Both the position numbers and the translations under genes were made by a program. From Methanosarcinaceae archaeon (lineage in GTDB: Archaea > Halobacteriota > Methanosarcinia > Methanosarcinales > Methanosarcinaceae): a DNA stretch of 10,537 bases. How positions within the stretch are numbered: the stretch's first letter is position 1; the number at the start of each line of letters is the position of its first letter. Under the pieces are notes generated by a model that was given only the letters and a program-made list of their open reading frames with translations, did not search any database and was not told the origin of the DNA. Shown in pieces: positions 1 through 6,890 of the stretch. The stretch lies in contig DQIO01000257.1 of NCBI GenBank assembly GCA_020793555.1, positions 1 to 10,537 on the forward strand, in the 5' to 3' direction.

Positions 1-504
1 CAGTACTTTGGCGAGGCAGAGGCTGTGAAAGAAGCGGTGTTCTGGATGGTTGGTGACCTTGACCGGGCATCATGGCCTGTACTAACACTTATAATCGGCG
101 CACTTGCATGCTGTATCCCCCTGCTCATGATGAAATCGTGGGACCTTAATGTGATGGGTGCCGGAGATGAGACCGCGACGAGTCTTGGTGTTAATGTCAA
201 GCGCACCCGAATAGTTACCATGGTGGTCGCAACACTGCTGGTCGCATGCATTGTCTGTTTCACAGGGACGATCGGATTCATAGGACTGGTTGCTCCACAC
301 CTCACACGCCTGGCTATCGGAGGTGATAACAGGTATGTGCTTCCTGTGTCCGGTCTCCTCGGTGCGGTATTGCTGATCAGTGCAGATCTGGTGGCAAGAA
401 GGATTATAGCACCTGTCATTCTTCCTGTTGGAGCAGTGACTGCCTTTATGGGGGCTCCGCTTTTCCTTTACATGATAATGAGACGAAGGAGGGAATACTG
501 GTGA
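1..504 (+). CDS. FecCD/BtuC-family ABC transporter permease, 3' part
   Basis: Membrane permease subunit of a type II ABC importer that takes up iron-siderophore, heme or cobalamin from a periplasm-side binding protein. The frame is open from base 1, so the gene starts upstream; about 167 C-terminal residues are present, roughly half of the usual 330-350. The family hallmark is clear: a GFIGLVAPHLTRL segment (about residues 94-106 of the visible part), followed by a D-R-YVLPVSGLLGA stretch and an ADLVAR motif before the last two membrane helices. It ends with basic residues (MRRRREYW). The stop overlaps the GTG of the next gene by 4 nt, which indicates translational coupling with its ATPase. 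The substrate cannot be read from this fragment; in methanogens these systems are annotated for either iron or corrinoids. Confidence 0.93.
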   Translation, partial: QYFGEAEAVKEAVFWMVGDLDRASWPVLTLIIGALACCIPLLMMKSWDLNVMGAGDETATSLGVNVKRTRIVTMVVATLLVACIVCFTGTIGFIGLVAPHLTRLAIGGDNRYVLPVSGLLGAVLLISADLVARRIIAPVILPVGAVTAFMGAPLFLYMIMRRRREYW

Positions 505-1289
505 GACTGAAGGTAAACAATATTGAATTTGCTTACAACAGCACACCTGTTCTTGAAAACATATCAATGGAACTGGATCGCTCAGAGATACTCGGTATCG
601 TCGGTCCGAATGGTACCGGTAAATCCACGCTGATCCGGTGTATCGACCAGATACTGAAGCCAAGGCAGGGAAGCATACTGCTGGATGAACACGACATAAC
701 TAAGATGAACCGGATGGAGATTGCAAAGAAGATGGGGTATGTACCCCAGAGTACCACACGCGTCTTTCCCGCTTCTGTGATCGATACCGTTCTCATGGGT
801 AGACGTCCGCATCTTGGCTGGAAGAGCAGCGAAGAGGATCTGGATAAGGTTTTGGAGATACTGGAACTGCTCGGGATCGTGGAGTTTGCTATGAGGGATT
901 TCAACGAGATCAGTGGAGGTCAGCAGCAGAAGGTGCTGATCGCACGGGCACTTGCACAGGAAGCGGATATCTTACTTCTGGATGAGCCGACAAGCAACCT
1001 TGACATAAGACATCAACTTGAGGTCATGGAGATCATGACGGATGTTGTTAGAAAAAACGGAATCTCTGCAATTATGGCTATCCATGATCTGAACCTTGCT
1101 TCAAGATATACCGATCGGATACTCATGATGAACGAAGGCAGGATCTTTGCCGCAGGAGATCCTGCATCAGTGCTCACGGTCGAGAATATCAGGCAGGTTT
1201 ATGGTGTGGAAGTCCTGGTGAAGAGCGATGGAGTGAGGCCATATATCATTCCGATAAGACCTATCAATCAAGTGGTCAGACGAGAATGA
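501..1289 (+). CDS. ABC transporter ATP-binding protein (FecE/BtuD type)
   Basis: Cytoplasmic ATPase that powers the adjacent FecCD-type permease. All nucleotide-binding motifs are intact in the 262-residue product: Walker A GPNGTGKS (35-42), Q-loop glutamine 83, signature SGGQQ (138-142), Walker B ILLLDE (157-162), D-loop SNLD (165-168) and switch histidine 195. Length is normal for the family. Start is GTG at 501, chosen because it overlaps the permease stop (GTGA) and gives the expected MRLKVNNIEF beginning. The substrate-binding protein is not seen and would lie upstream of the window or elsewhere. Iron or corrinoid uptake are equally possible from sequence alone. Confidence 0.95.
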   Translation: MRLKVNNIEFAYNSTPVLENISMELDRSEILGIVGPNGTGKSTLIRCIDQILKPRQGSILLDEHDITKMNRMEIAKKMGYVPQSTTRVFPASVIDTVLMGRRPHLGWKSSEEDLDKVLEILELLGIVEFAMRDFNEISGGQQQKVLIARALAQEADILLLDEPTSNLDIRHQLEVMEIMTDVVRKNGISAIMAIHDLNLASRYTDRILMMNEGRIFAAGDPASVLTVENIRQVYGVEVLVKSDGVRPYIIPIRPINQVVRRE

Positions 1290-1410
1290 AAGAGTTGAAT
1301 CTGTCCGGAATGCTGAAGGAATCACCTCGGGGAACCTGGTTGGAAGTATGCTGATACCAGTGCGCATGAGATGTCTGCGACATGGACTATATGACGTTAG
1401 TATGTAACGC

Positions 1411-1422
1411 TTTAATATATAC
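1411..1422 (+). promoter_or_regulatory. TATA-box candidate for the Gate-domain gene
   Basis: TTTAATATATAC fits the archaeal TATA consensus and lies in an AT-rich stretch 62 nt before the ATG at 1484. It suggests that the Gate-domain gene has its own promoter and a leader of about 40 nt, which would include the GAAGGT ribosome-binding-like sequence at 1472-1477. Confidence 0.45.
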
Positions 1423-1483
1423 AAATAAGAAAAAATAATTAGTCAGATTGCAAACGGTTTATTTAATTCAAGAAGGTAACTTA

Positions 1484-2557
1484 ATGATTGTAACAACGTC
1501 TTTTTTATATGCTATTCATTATGTGATAAAGATCGTGCCCGTCATCGCAATCGGGATATTTGTAACGAATTATGCGGTTAATCTCGGGCTTATGAAAAAA
1601 TTTGACGGGTTGATTAAACCCCTGTCCTCCAGAGCAAAGATCAGCGCAACATCAGCACTTGCTGTTGTAACATGTACGTTTAGCAGTACAACAGGTTACT
1701 CTATGCTCTCACAGGCTCTTGACAGCAAAAGTATTTCTGATCGAGAGGTTCTCGCGGTCTCGCTGATGACATCTTTTCCAAGTATTCTCTCACATATGCT
1801 AACATTCTTCATACCGGTGGTGATCCCGATCCTGGGTTTCACAACAGGAGTGATATATGTGGGTCTTCGATGCTCTGTCGCGCTCTTGAAAACATTTCTC
1901 GGATTTTTCCTTGCGAGGTTGTGGCTAACCGATATGGGATCCCTGCCAGCCGGACCCCTGTCATCTGCCGGGGATACTGGGCTTGAATCTGTTCATGATC
2001 CTGACCACAACCCTACTTACAACTCTGGCCGCGATTCTGCTCAAACCCCTGTCCACCACCCGGTTCATAAACATGCAGGCAATCCGGCTCACGCTTCAAC
2101 CATGGATCGAAAGGATGCCCTGAATAGCAGTGCTAGAAGCACATATAAATTGCTGAGAAGGATCGCACCTGTGATGTTCATTACACTGTTCATTACATCG
2201 GTGGGATTTGAGATGGGTGTATTCGAATCGCTGTCCAATGTACTGGATCCGATTACCAACCTTCTGGGACTGGAAAGCGAGGTTGCACTGATCAGTGCAA
2301 CCGGGCTTGTGAACACTTATTCGGAGATGGTGCTGGCTGGTAGCCTTCTTGATGAAGGGATAATATCTGTTAATGGAGTGTTGATCGCGCTGTTACTTGG
2401 TAATGTTATCTCCTTTTCGACACGGTTTGCAAAACACTCGCTGCCGCTGCATGTGTCGTTGTTCGGTCCGAAACTGGGAGGCAAAATCGTTGCGGTCAAT
2501 GGCGCAGCGACACTTGCTATAGATGCTTTGATCATAGCAGTACTGCTATTTATGTAG
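1484..2557 (+). CDS. Gate-domain (nucleoside recognition) membrane protein with His-rich loop
   Basis: Polytopic membrane protein of 357 residues of the nucleoside-recognition/Gate family, the fold also found twice in the ferrous-iron transporter FeoB and in SpmA/SpmB-like proteins. The transported substrate of the archaeal members is not established. Two hydrophobic halves (about residues 5-147 and 226-356) have Gate-like glycine- and serine-rich helices, for example ILSHMLTFFIPVVIPILGF. They are joined by a hydrophilic linker at 150-222 that is rich in His, Pro, Asp and Asn, with seven histidines between 171 and 203. The start is the ATG at 1484, preceded by GAAGGT; an in-frame TTG at 1448 would add 12 residues and has no ribosome-binding site. 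It follows an iron/corrinoid-type ABC importer, so a metal-related role is plausible but inferred. Confidence 0.8.
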   Translation: MIVTTSFLYAIHYVIKIVPVIAIGIFVTNYAVNLGLMKKFDGLIKPLSSRAKISATSALAVVTCTFSSTTGYSMLSQALDSKSISDREVLAVSLMTSFPSILSHMLTFFIPVVIPILGFTTGVIYVGLRCSVALLKTFLGFFLARLWLTDMGSLPAGPLSSAGDTGLESVHDPDHNPTYNSGRDSAQTPVHHPVHKHAGNPAHASTMDRKDALNSSARSTYKLLRRIAPVMFITLFITSVGFEMGVFESLSNVLDPITNLLGLESEVALISATGLVNTYSEMVLAGSLLDEGIISVNGVLIALLLGNVISFSTRFAKHSLPLHVSLFGPKLGGKIVAVNGAATLAIDALIIAVLLFM

Positions 2558-2633
2558 TGCATTCCTGCAAAAGCTACACGATCATCTGCCGGATGTTTTC
2601 GAGAAAATCCTCGCTACGCCCGGATTAACTCGC

Positions 2634-2706
2634 ACTATATATTTATTTATAAAATATATACAACAAAGAAGACTGGAGAACTGGAATATACAAGTGATAT
2701 ATATTA
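2634..2706 (+). promoter_or_regulatory. AT-rich promoter region before the ABC-2 exporter operon
   Basis: Two TATA-like stretches lie here: a long AT-rich one at 2634-2661 and GATATATATTA at 2696-2706. The second would place the transcription start near 2730, leaving a leader of about 20 nt before the GTG start at 2752. Which one is used cannot be told from sequence. Confidence 0.4.
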
Positions 2707-2751
2707 TTCATCAGAAATAAAGGGGACCTACACATTAGCGAGATAATACCT

Positions 2752-3522
2752 GTGATAGAAATTAACGGATTGACCAAGAACTTCAACAGTCTTTGTGCTG
2801 TTGATAACATATACCTTGGGATTACAAATGAGATTTTCGGTCTGCTCGGTCCGAACGGTGCAGGAAAGAGCACAACTGTCATGATGCTTACTACACTGCT
2901 TAAACCAAGCAGCGGCTCTGCCCGCGTCTGTGGATACGATGTTGTGAAGGATGCCAAAAAGGTGAGGCAGTCCATCAGTTATGTGCCGCAGGATATGGCT
3001 GTTGATATTAAACTTACCGGACGTGAGAATGTGATGCTGTATGCTAAACTCTACGGTGTACCGGACAGGAACACGCGGGTGGATGATGTGCTTGAACTGC
3101 TGGGGCTTACCGAACGGTCGGGCGATCTTGTGCGGACGTACTCAGGCGGTATGCGCCGGCGGCTGGAACTTGCACAGGCATTGGTGCACGAGCCGAAGGT
3201 GCTGTTTTTGGATGAGCCGACCCTGGGGCTTGACGTGGCTGCGAGGAAGAAGATATGGGAGCATATTTCCGCACTGAGGAAGCGGGGCATGACGATCTTT
3301 ATGACGACCCATTATATGGAGGAGGCTGATGAGTACTGCGACAGGGTGGCGATTATCGATAAGGGGCGCATCGTGGTTGTGGATTCTCCTAAAAACCTGA
3401 AGCTGAGTCTGGGTGAGGGTGCTTCACTGAATGATGTTTTCCTTGAGAATGTGAAGACAGATGAGGATCAGGCCGGATTTGATGCATTCAAGTTCAGGAC
3501 CATGCTGCGGAGGCGGTCATGA
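2752..3522 (+). CDS. ABC-2 exporter ATP-binding protein (DrrA/CcmA type)
   Basis: Cytoplasmic ATPase of a two-component ABC-2 exporter of the daunorubicin-resistance type. The 256-residue product has Walker A GPNGAGKS (33-40), Q-loop Gln80, signature SGGM (131-134), Walker B VLFLDE (150-155), switch His187 (TTHYMEEAD) and the LNDVFLE motif (226-232) typical of DrrA-like C-termini. GTG at 2752 is the only start codon between the upstream in-frame stop (2695-2697) and the conserved N-terminus. No good Shine-Dalgarno sequence precedes it. The stop overlaps the permease ATG by 4 nt (ATGA), so the two are one operon. The substrate is unknown. Confidence 0.94.
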   Translation: MIEINGLTKNFNSLCAVDNIYLGITNEIFGLLGPNGAGKSTTVMMLTTLLKPSSGSARVCGYDVVKDAKKVRQSISYVPQDMAVDIKLTGRENVMLYAKLYGVPDRNTRVDDVLELLGLTERSGDLVRTYSGGMRRRLELAQALVHEPKVLFLDEPTLGLDVAARKKIWEHISALRKRGMTIFMTTHYMEEADEYCDRVAIIDKGRIVVVDSPKNLKLSLGEGASLNDVFLENVKTDEDQAGFDAFKFRTMLRRRS

Positions 3523-4241
3523 AGCAGATATTCTACTATTTTGAGCGGGATATGAGGAAATGGACCCGCAGCCGGATCAATGTGGTGTCATCGCTTGTTA
3601 CGCCTGCGGCATGGCTGGTGCTGGTAGGGCTTACCCTGCCCACGACAACTGAAAATTATCTTGAGTTCCTGACACCGAGCATTCTGGTGATGACGATGCT
3701 GTTTTCCTCGCTGCAGGGAGGAGCCCTTATGATATTTGATAAGGTTCTCGGGTTTTTGAATAAGTTCCTTGCCATGCCTTCACCAAGAGAGAGCATCCTT
3801 CTGGGCAAGATCCTGTTTATCAGCACCCGTGGGCTGCTTCAGGCTACTGTGATCCTCCTGATTGCCGCACTGCTGGGGGTGAGGATACACAGCCCGCTTA
3901 ACATTGTCCTGGTATATCTCACATTATTCCTGTTCGGAGTACTGTTTTCAGCGATTGCCACCACTCTTGCCCTGTATATCAGCGACCACGATGGCTATGC
4001 GGCTGTGAACAGCATGATCAGTATGCCGCTGTTCTTTGCAAGCAATGCACTCATGCCGTATGATATGATGCCGGAATGGCTGAGGATGCTGGCAATGGTG
4101 AACCCGTTGAGTCATACGATTGATTGTATTCGGGAACTGTTCGCGGGGGGGCTGCCTGTGGAGGGGATGGTCGGGCTGGCGGTGGCGGCGGGGATTATGG
4201 TGTGTGTGGGGACGGTGCAGTTTAGGAGGACTGGGGTTTGA
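3519..4241 (+). CDS. ABC-2 type transporter permease
   Basis: Membrane subunit of the exporter whose ATPase precedes it. The 240 residues show about six hydrophobic helices, an N-terminal amphipathic basic stretch (FERDMRKWTRSR) and the ABC-2 family pattern FFASNALMPYDMMPEWLRMLAMVNPLSH near residues 172-199 before the last helix. Length is typical of DrrB-like permeases. The last 37 codons (from 4131) are GC- and G-rich. They have an ungapped decayed counterpart at 6953-7063, so part of this gene, or of a close paralogue, has been duplicated nearby. Function beyond export is not predictable. Confidence 0.92.
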   Translation: MKQIFYYFERDMRKWTRSRINVVSSLVTPAAWLVLVGLTLPTTTENYLEFLTPSILVMTMLFSSLQGGALMIFDKVLGFLNKFLAMPSPRESILLGKILFISTRGLLQATVILLIAALLGVRIHSPLNIVLVYLTLFLFGVLFSAIATTLALYISDHDGYAAVNSMISMPLFFASNALMPYDMMPEWLRMLAMVNPLSHTIDCIRELFAGGLPVEGMVGLAVAAGIMVCVGTVQFRRTGV

Positions 4242-4383
4242 AGGATGGGTATTTATTAGTGCTGTGCACTTCTACTCACTTGCCTCTTGGTGCGAATAAT
4301 GTGTTCACATCGGCAGCGGCGGTGCATGCTTCCTACCCAAATCCCTGGCTGTAACTTCAAATATGAGACATTTTATTTAGCAT

Positions 4384-4412
4384 GAAAGTACCCTTGGTAC
4401 TCTCATTTTTTT
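4384..4412 (+). terminator. Hairpin followed by T-run
   Basis: AGTACC at 4387-4392 pairs with GGTACT at 4396-4401 around a 3-nt loop. With one mismatch the stem extends to nine pairs (4384-4392 with 4396-4404), and seven T residues follow at 4406-4412. The location, 140 nt beyond the exporter operon, fits a terminator. Archaeal termination needs mainly the T-run. Confidence 0.5.
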
Positions 4413-4544
4413 GTGCATGTCATTCGAAGAATTTCATGTACGTTTTCTGGGAAATAATCACAGGCTTTACGTCAAAGCCCCCCAGACTTTCCAAAACTTA
4501 ATCGGTGCGGATACCTTGTTGTTCTGTGGCTCGATATAACGTAA

Positions 4545-4555
4545 ACTATATTTAC
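4545..4555 (+). promoter_or_regulatory. TATA box of the transglutaminase-like gene
   Basis: ACTATATTTAC is centred about 28 nt before the GTG at 4578. That is the usual archaeal TATA-to-start-of-transcription distance, so the mRNA is probably leaderless or nearly so. This also supports GTG 4578 as the start codon. Confidence 0.55.
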
Positions 4556-4577
4556 CTTCATTAAACAAATAGCGAAT

Positions 4578-5621
4578 GTGGATTTGAAAAACCTGTTTGA
4601 ACAAAAAAGAACTTTCATTTTAAACATCTTGAAATATGCCATATTAGGAATAGTAGTAACAATTCTATTATTTTCAGCTGTGTTATTAATACAAGCTGCT
4701 TGCACATATTCAATCTACAATTATTACGCTGCCGATCATATTGAAGCATACTTAAACAAAAGTAGTGAAAACATACTGCTTAAGTCTTCAAATGACACTG
4801 AAATTGTACAGAATATTGTAAAATGGGAATGTAATGAGTTTATATCAAGTTCGGAGATGTTCGGGAAACTAGATATTATCCATCGGGAGATGTCACACAA
4901 ATCTAGCTGGTATCTGTTTTTGAATAAAGGTAACTGTGGAGAGCGTGGCGTCGTGTTTGAAGATATGGCAAACCGAACTGGTTTGACTTGCAGAAAAATT
5001 GCAATCAACGGTTTCATTGATTTCAATGGCAATACTGAAAACCACGCGTGGTCAGAGGTTCTTATAAACGAAAGTGAATGGGTAGTTGCAGATTCTGGGT
5101 TTAATTATTCCCCTCCCGCTAATCATTATTTTGATTATAGCAAAATTTGGTTACTCGGTCCCGTTTATGCTTTTGAAAATGGGGTACAAAAAGAGGATAG
5201 AACGACCTATTACATCCCAAATACGGAAGAGATGATCATAAAGTCAACACGTGATGGAGATATTATTCCGAATTGCTCCATCAATATTGAAATGAATAAT
5301 AACGGAAAATCTCAGAGAGTCGTTGGCAATGTGATTAAACTCAAAACAAATGAATCGGGTCTCTGTCCAGTGACCCTTGGTGTCTATGATAACACATCAT
5401 ATACCCTACGATTGGTTGATTCAAAGGGCATTTACCAATATGACGGGGAAAAGAATATTGTGTTGGGGAATAAGACGAAAGAAGTTGAAATTGAAGTCAA
5501 TCAGCCTCGACCAAATATAGCATCCTCAATTCTTCTATTTTTGATAATCCTCAATTTATTTTTATGGAAACCAATAGTAAGTAAAAAACCACATAAAAAG
5601 CAGAAATTTGAAAAGCTGTGA
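4578..5621 (+). CDS. Membrane-anchored transglutaminase-like protein
   Basis: The 347-residue product belongs to the transglutaminase-like superfamily (cysteine-protease fold). These can act as proteases, cross-linkers or amidases; the activity here is not predictable. A basic N-terminus precedes a membrane helix at about 17-42. The catalytic triad is visible as Cys120 in GNCGERG, His156 in ENHAWSEV and Asp172 in VVADSG. Residues about 230-312 look like a small beta domain of the carboxypeptidase-regulatory or Ig type. A second hydrophobic helix (about 316-332) ends in a very basic tail. The catalytic part is therefore probably outside the cell, held by both ends. Start GTG 4578 is supported by the TATA box 28 nt upstream. 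Base composition is visibly more AT-rich than the transport genes before it, possibly a sign of separate origin. It appears monocistronic. Confidence 0.82.
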   Translation: MDLKNLFEQKRTFILNILKYAILGIVVTILLFSAVLLIQAACTYSIYNYYAADHIEAYLNKSSENILLKSSNDTEIVQNIVKWECNEFISSSEMFGKLDIIHREMSHKSSWYLFLNKGNCGERGVVFEDMANRTGLTCRKIAINGFIDFNGNTENHAWSEVLINESEWVVADSGFNYSPPANHYFDYSKIWLLGPVYAFENGVQKEDRTTYYIPNTEEMIIKSTRDGDIIPNCSINIEMNNNGKSQRVVGNVIKLKTNESGLCPVTLGVYDNTSYTLRLVDSKGIYQYDGEKNIVLGNKTKEVEIEVNQPRPNIASSILLFLIILNLFLWKPIVSKKPHKKQKFEKL

Positions 5622-5677
5622 ATAAGGATGCTACGGCGCATAACACGCTGTTTGTTACCCACTTCAATCACCCGGCT

Positions 5678-5722
5678 ACTCTCCTACTGCGATCGAAAAG
5701 CAGCGCCCGGCCCAGCCAAACA
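5678..5722 (+). repeat. 45-bp direct repeat, copy 1
   Basis: The core ACTGCGATCGAAAAGCAGCG is shared exactly with copy 2 at 6891-6935; over 45 bp there are three mismatches by eye. Weaker similarity continues for about 30 bp to the right (GACAGCGCGCGGG against GAAAGCGCACGGG), reaching the position where copy 2 becomes a permease remnant. It lies in a GC-rich island (5640-5790) between AT-rich flanks, 166 bp before the antitoxin gene, and has the same orientation as copy 2. Confidence 0.8.
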
Positions 5723-5798
5723 TCGTGACAGACAGCGCGCGGGTGTTCTGCGATGCGGGCGGCGGCCTCGGGCACAGATGAGTGCTCCACCATAGCTG

Positions 5799-5886
5799 TT
5801 AAAATATATGGAATGTGTGGTATTCGGAATGTTTATCAGAGGGGCTGTTACCGTAAAGTAGAAATCCCTTGAATAATTAGTAATTA
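5799..5886 (+). promoter_or_regulatory. TATA-like box and TAATTA-G-TAATTA operator before the toxin-antitoxin pair
   Basis: TTAAAATATATG at 5799-5810 is a TATA candidate. At 5874-5886, directly before the antitoxin ATG (5889), the two self-complementary hexamers TAATTA are separated by one G. This symmetric arrangement could be an operator for autoregulation, which is common in type II toxin-antitoxin operons. The assignment is inferred from position and symmetry only. Confidence 0.35.
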
Positions 5887-5888
5887 GC

Positions 5889-6074
5889 ATGGAGCTCGTA
5901 AAAGAACAGATGATTCACATCATACAAGAGCAACCTGAAGACAGTTCATACGACGAAATCCTGCGAGAGCTTGCATTTTCTCTGATGATTGAAAAAGGGT
6001 TGTCTGACTCTGACAACAACCGAACGATTTCCAACTATGAGATGGGACGGCGCATTCGAACATGGCAGAGTTGA
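5889..6074 (+). CDS. Antitoxin of a ParE/RelE-type toxin-antitoxin pair
   Basis: A 61-residue acidic, mostly helical protein. The segment SSYDEILRELAFSLMIEKGL followed by SNYEMGRRIRTWQ resembles the short antitoxins commonly found directly before archaeal and bacterial ParE/RelE toxins (recognised from memory of the family). The C-terminal EMGRRIRTW part would bind the toxin. The gene overlaps the toxin start by 13 nt (6062-6074), the usual arrangement. It is intact although its toxin is interrupted. The symmetric sequence just before the ATG may be its operator. No separate DNA-binding domain is recognisable. Confidence 0.75.
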   Translation: MELVKEQMIHIIQEQPEDSSYDEILRELAFSLMIEKGLSDSDNNRTISNYEMGRRIRTWQS

Positions 6075-6279
6075 ATTGGACTCACGAAGCCGAACGATGG
6101 CTTCGTGATATTTACGATTACATTGCAAGAGATAATCCTAAAGCTGCCAAACGAACCGTTGAGTCGATATACCGACGGGCTCAAGTTCTCAAAGAATTTC
6201 CGGAATCAGGATACTGCTACCATCACAGTCCACTAGTGTCACGTCAACTATAAAGTGTCTGATTATGAAGAGAGGACAT

Positions 6280-6432
6280 ATGACACAATTTCAATTTTCT
6301 AAACTCCAAGATGACCGATCGGTTTCTACACAGTGCTGTCAGCGCACCGACTTAGGAACACACGCGGGCAAATTATACGTACATGCGGGTGCCGATGCTA
6401 AAAAGAAAGTCACAGCAATTGACCTAAACTAA
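6280..6432 (+). CDS. Small ORF inside the element (50 aa), possible transposase remnant
   Basis: ATG at 6280 is preceded by a good Shine-Dalgarno-like AGAGAGG (6269-6275) and begins 43 bp from the left end of the element, where a transposase gene would start. The product starts MTQFQFSKLQDDRS and ends with a lysine-rich KKKVTAIDLN. It is not recognised as any family. It could be the leftover start of a transposase after internal deletion, or a chance frame. Confidence 0.35.
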   Translation: MTQFQFSKLQDDRSVSTQCCQRTDLGTHAGKLYVHAGADAKKKVTAIDLN

Positions 6433-6583
6433 AGAAAACGGAACATCAGTTTCCGCTGCAGGCGGCGGATTCCACTGCTGCCAAACCCATAACCCCAAAT
6501 CCAACAATGCAATTCTCATATCTGCAAATATAACGCCACTTAAAAACCGTTTTGTATTTTGCGTTCATGGTATAGGAACGTGC

Positions 6584-6612
6584 CGCGCTTTTGCGCGCTC
6601 GCGTCGTTTTTT
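6584..6612 (+). terminator. GC-rich hairpin and T-run inside the element
   Basis: CGCGC (6584-6588) pairs with GCGCG (6593-6597) around TTTT, and a run of six T follows at 6607-6612 after a short GC-rich spacer. It sits near the right end of the inserted element and could stop read-through into the toxin's 3' fragment. Confidence 0.35.
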
Positions 6613-6890
6613 GCATCTATCTTAACCCCTTCCGTCCCGCGACATTGTGTTATTGACATGGCACTAGGAGAAATCCGAATTCTTCTTTTCGGCCACTATA
6701 AAATTGCATATTTAATCAAAACGACGGAAAATATTGATATTCTCGGAGTATTTCACGGGAGTTTTGATATTGATCGCTTCATATTCTGATGGGAGAATAC
6801 AAAGGATCAACACATCCGATAACACCGCGTATATGCTATGGACTATCGCTCTTCTGAGGCGCAACTCGGACGCTGCACACGCCCCTCACC

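Larger units (their letters stand above)
4242..4577. other. Non-coding gap with two hairpins
   Basis: No gene is supported in these 336 bases. The stretch contains a terminator-like hairpin at 4384-4412 and a second perfect 6-bp inverted repeat, GGCTTT/AAAGCC with a 5-nt loop, at 4463-4479. The promoter of the next gene lies at its end. Confidence 0.6.
6237..6663. mobile_element. Small non-autonomous insertion element (MITE-like) in the toxin gene
   Basis: The element is about 427 bp. The left end reads TGTCACGTCAACTATAAAG and the right end, in reverse complement, TGCCATGTCAATAACACAA. These match at 16 of 23 terminal positions, including GTCAA, and both ends begin TG. The element is bracketed by CTAG at 6233-6236 and 6664-6667; the flanking direct repeat can be read as CACTAG, so the target duplication is 4-6 bp. 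No transposase of normal length is encoded; only a 50-codon frame is present. The palindromic CTAG resembles the YTAR target known for IS701-family elements, but the family is not assigned. Confidence 0.8.
6062..6789 (+). pseudogene. ParE/RelE-family toxin, interrupted by an inserted element
   Basis: The N-terminal part (6062-6236) encodes MAELNWTHEAERWL, DIYDYIARDNPKAAKR and VLKEFPESGYCY, the typical start of a ParE/RelE-type toxin. The C-terminal part (6668-6789) encodes EIRILLFGHYKIAYLIK, then ILGVFHGSFDIDRF, the typical end. Between them lies a 431-bp insertion. Reading 6236 directly into 6668 gives ...HHSPL-GEIRILLF... in frame and a 98-residue product, the normal length for the family. 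As it stands, translation runs into the element and stops at 6251-6253 after 63 residues, lacking the C-terminal strands. A functional toxin is therefore unlikely unless the element leaves. The intact ancestor would have poisoned DNA gyrase (ParE) or cleaved mRNA (RelE); which of the two cannot be told here. Confidence 0.88.

Noticed and set aside
1448..1483. TTG start adding 12 residues to the Gate-domain protein
   Set aside because: No ribosome-binding site before the TTG, whereas ATG 1484 has GAAGGT at good distance; family proteins begin near that ATG.
5650..5670. Integron attC-like TAACACGCTGTTTGTTA
   Set aside because: Only a short imperfect symmetry; no paired R and L boxes or integrase nearby.
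5684..5890. Minus-strand frame of 68 codons
   Set aside because: It covers the repeat copy and the operator region, its product has no family resemblance, and its start lies in the antitoxin gene's start.
6559..6668. Plus-strand frame start before the toxin C-terminus as an independent gene
   Set aside because: Its first part is the right end of the inserted element; only codons from 6668 on are toxin sequence.
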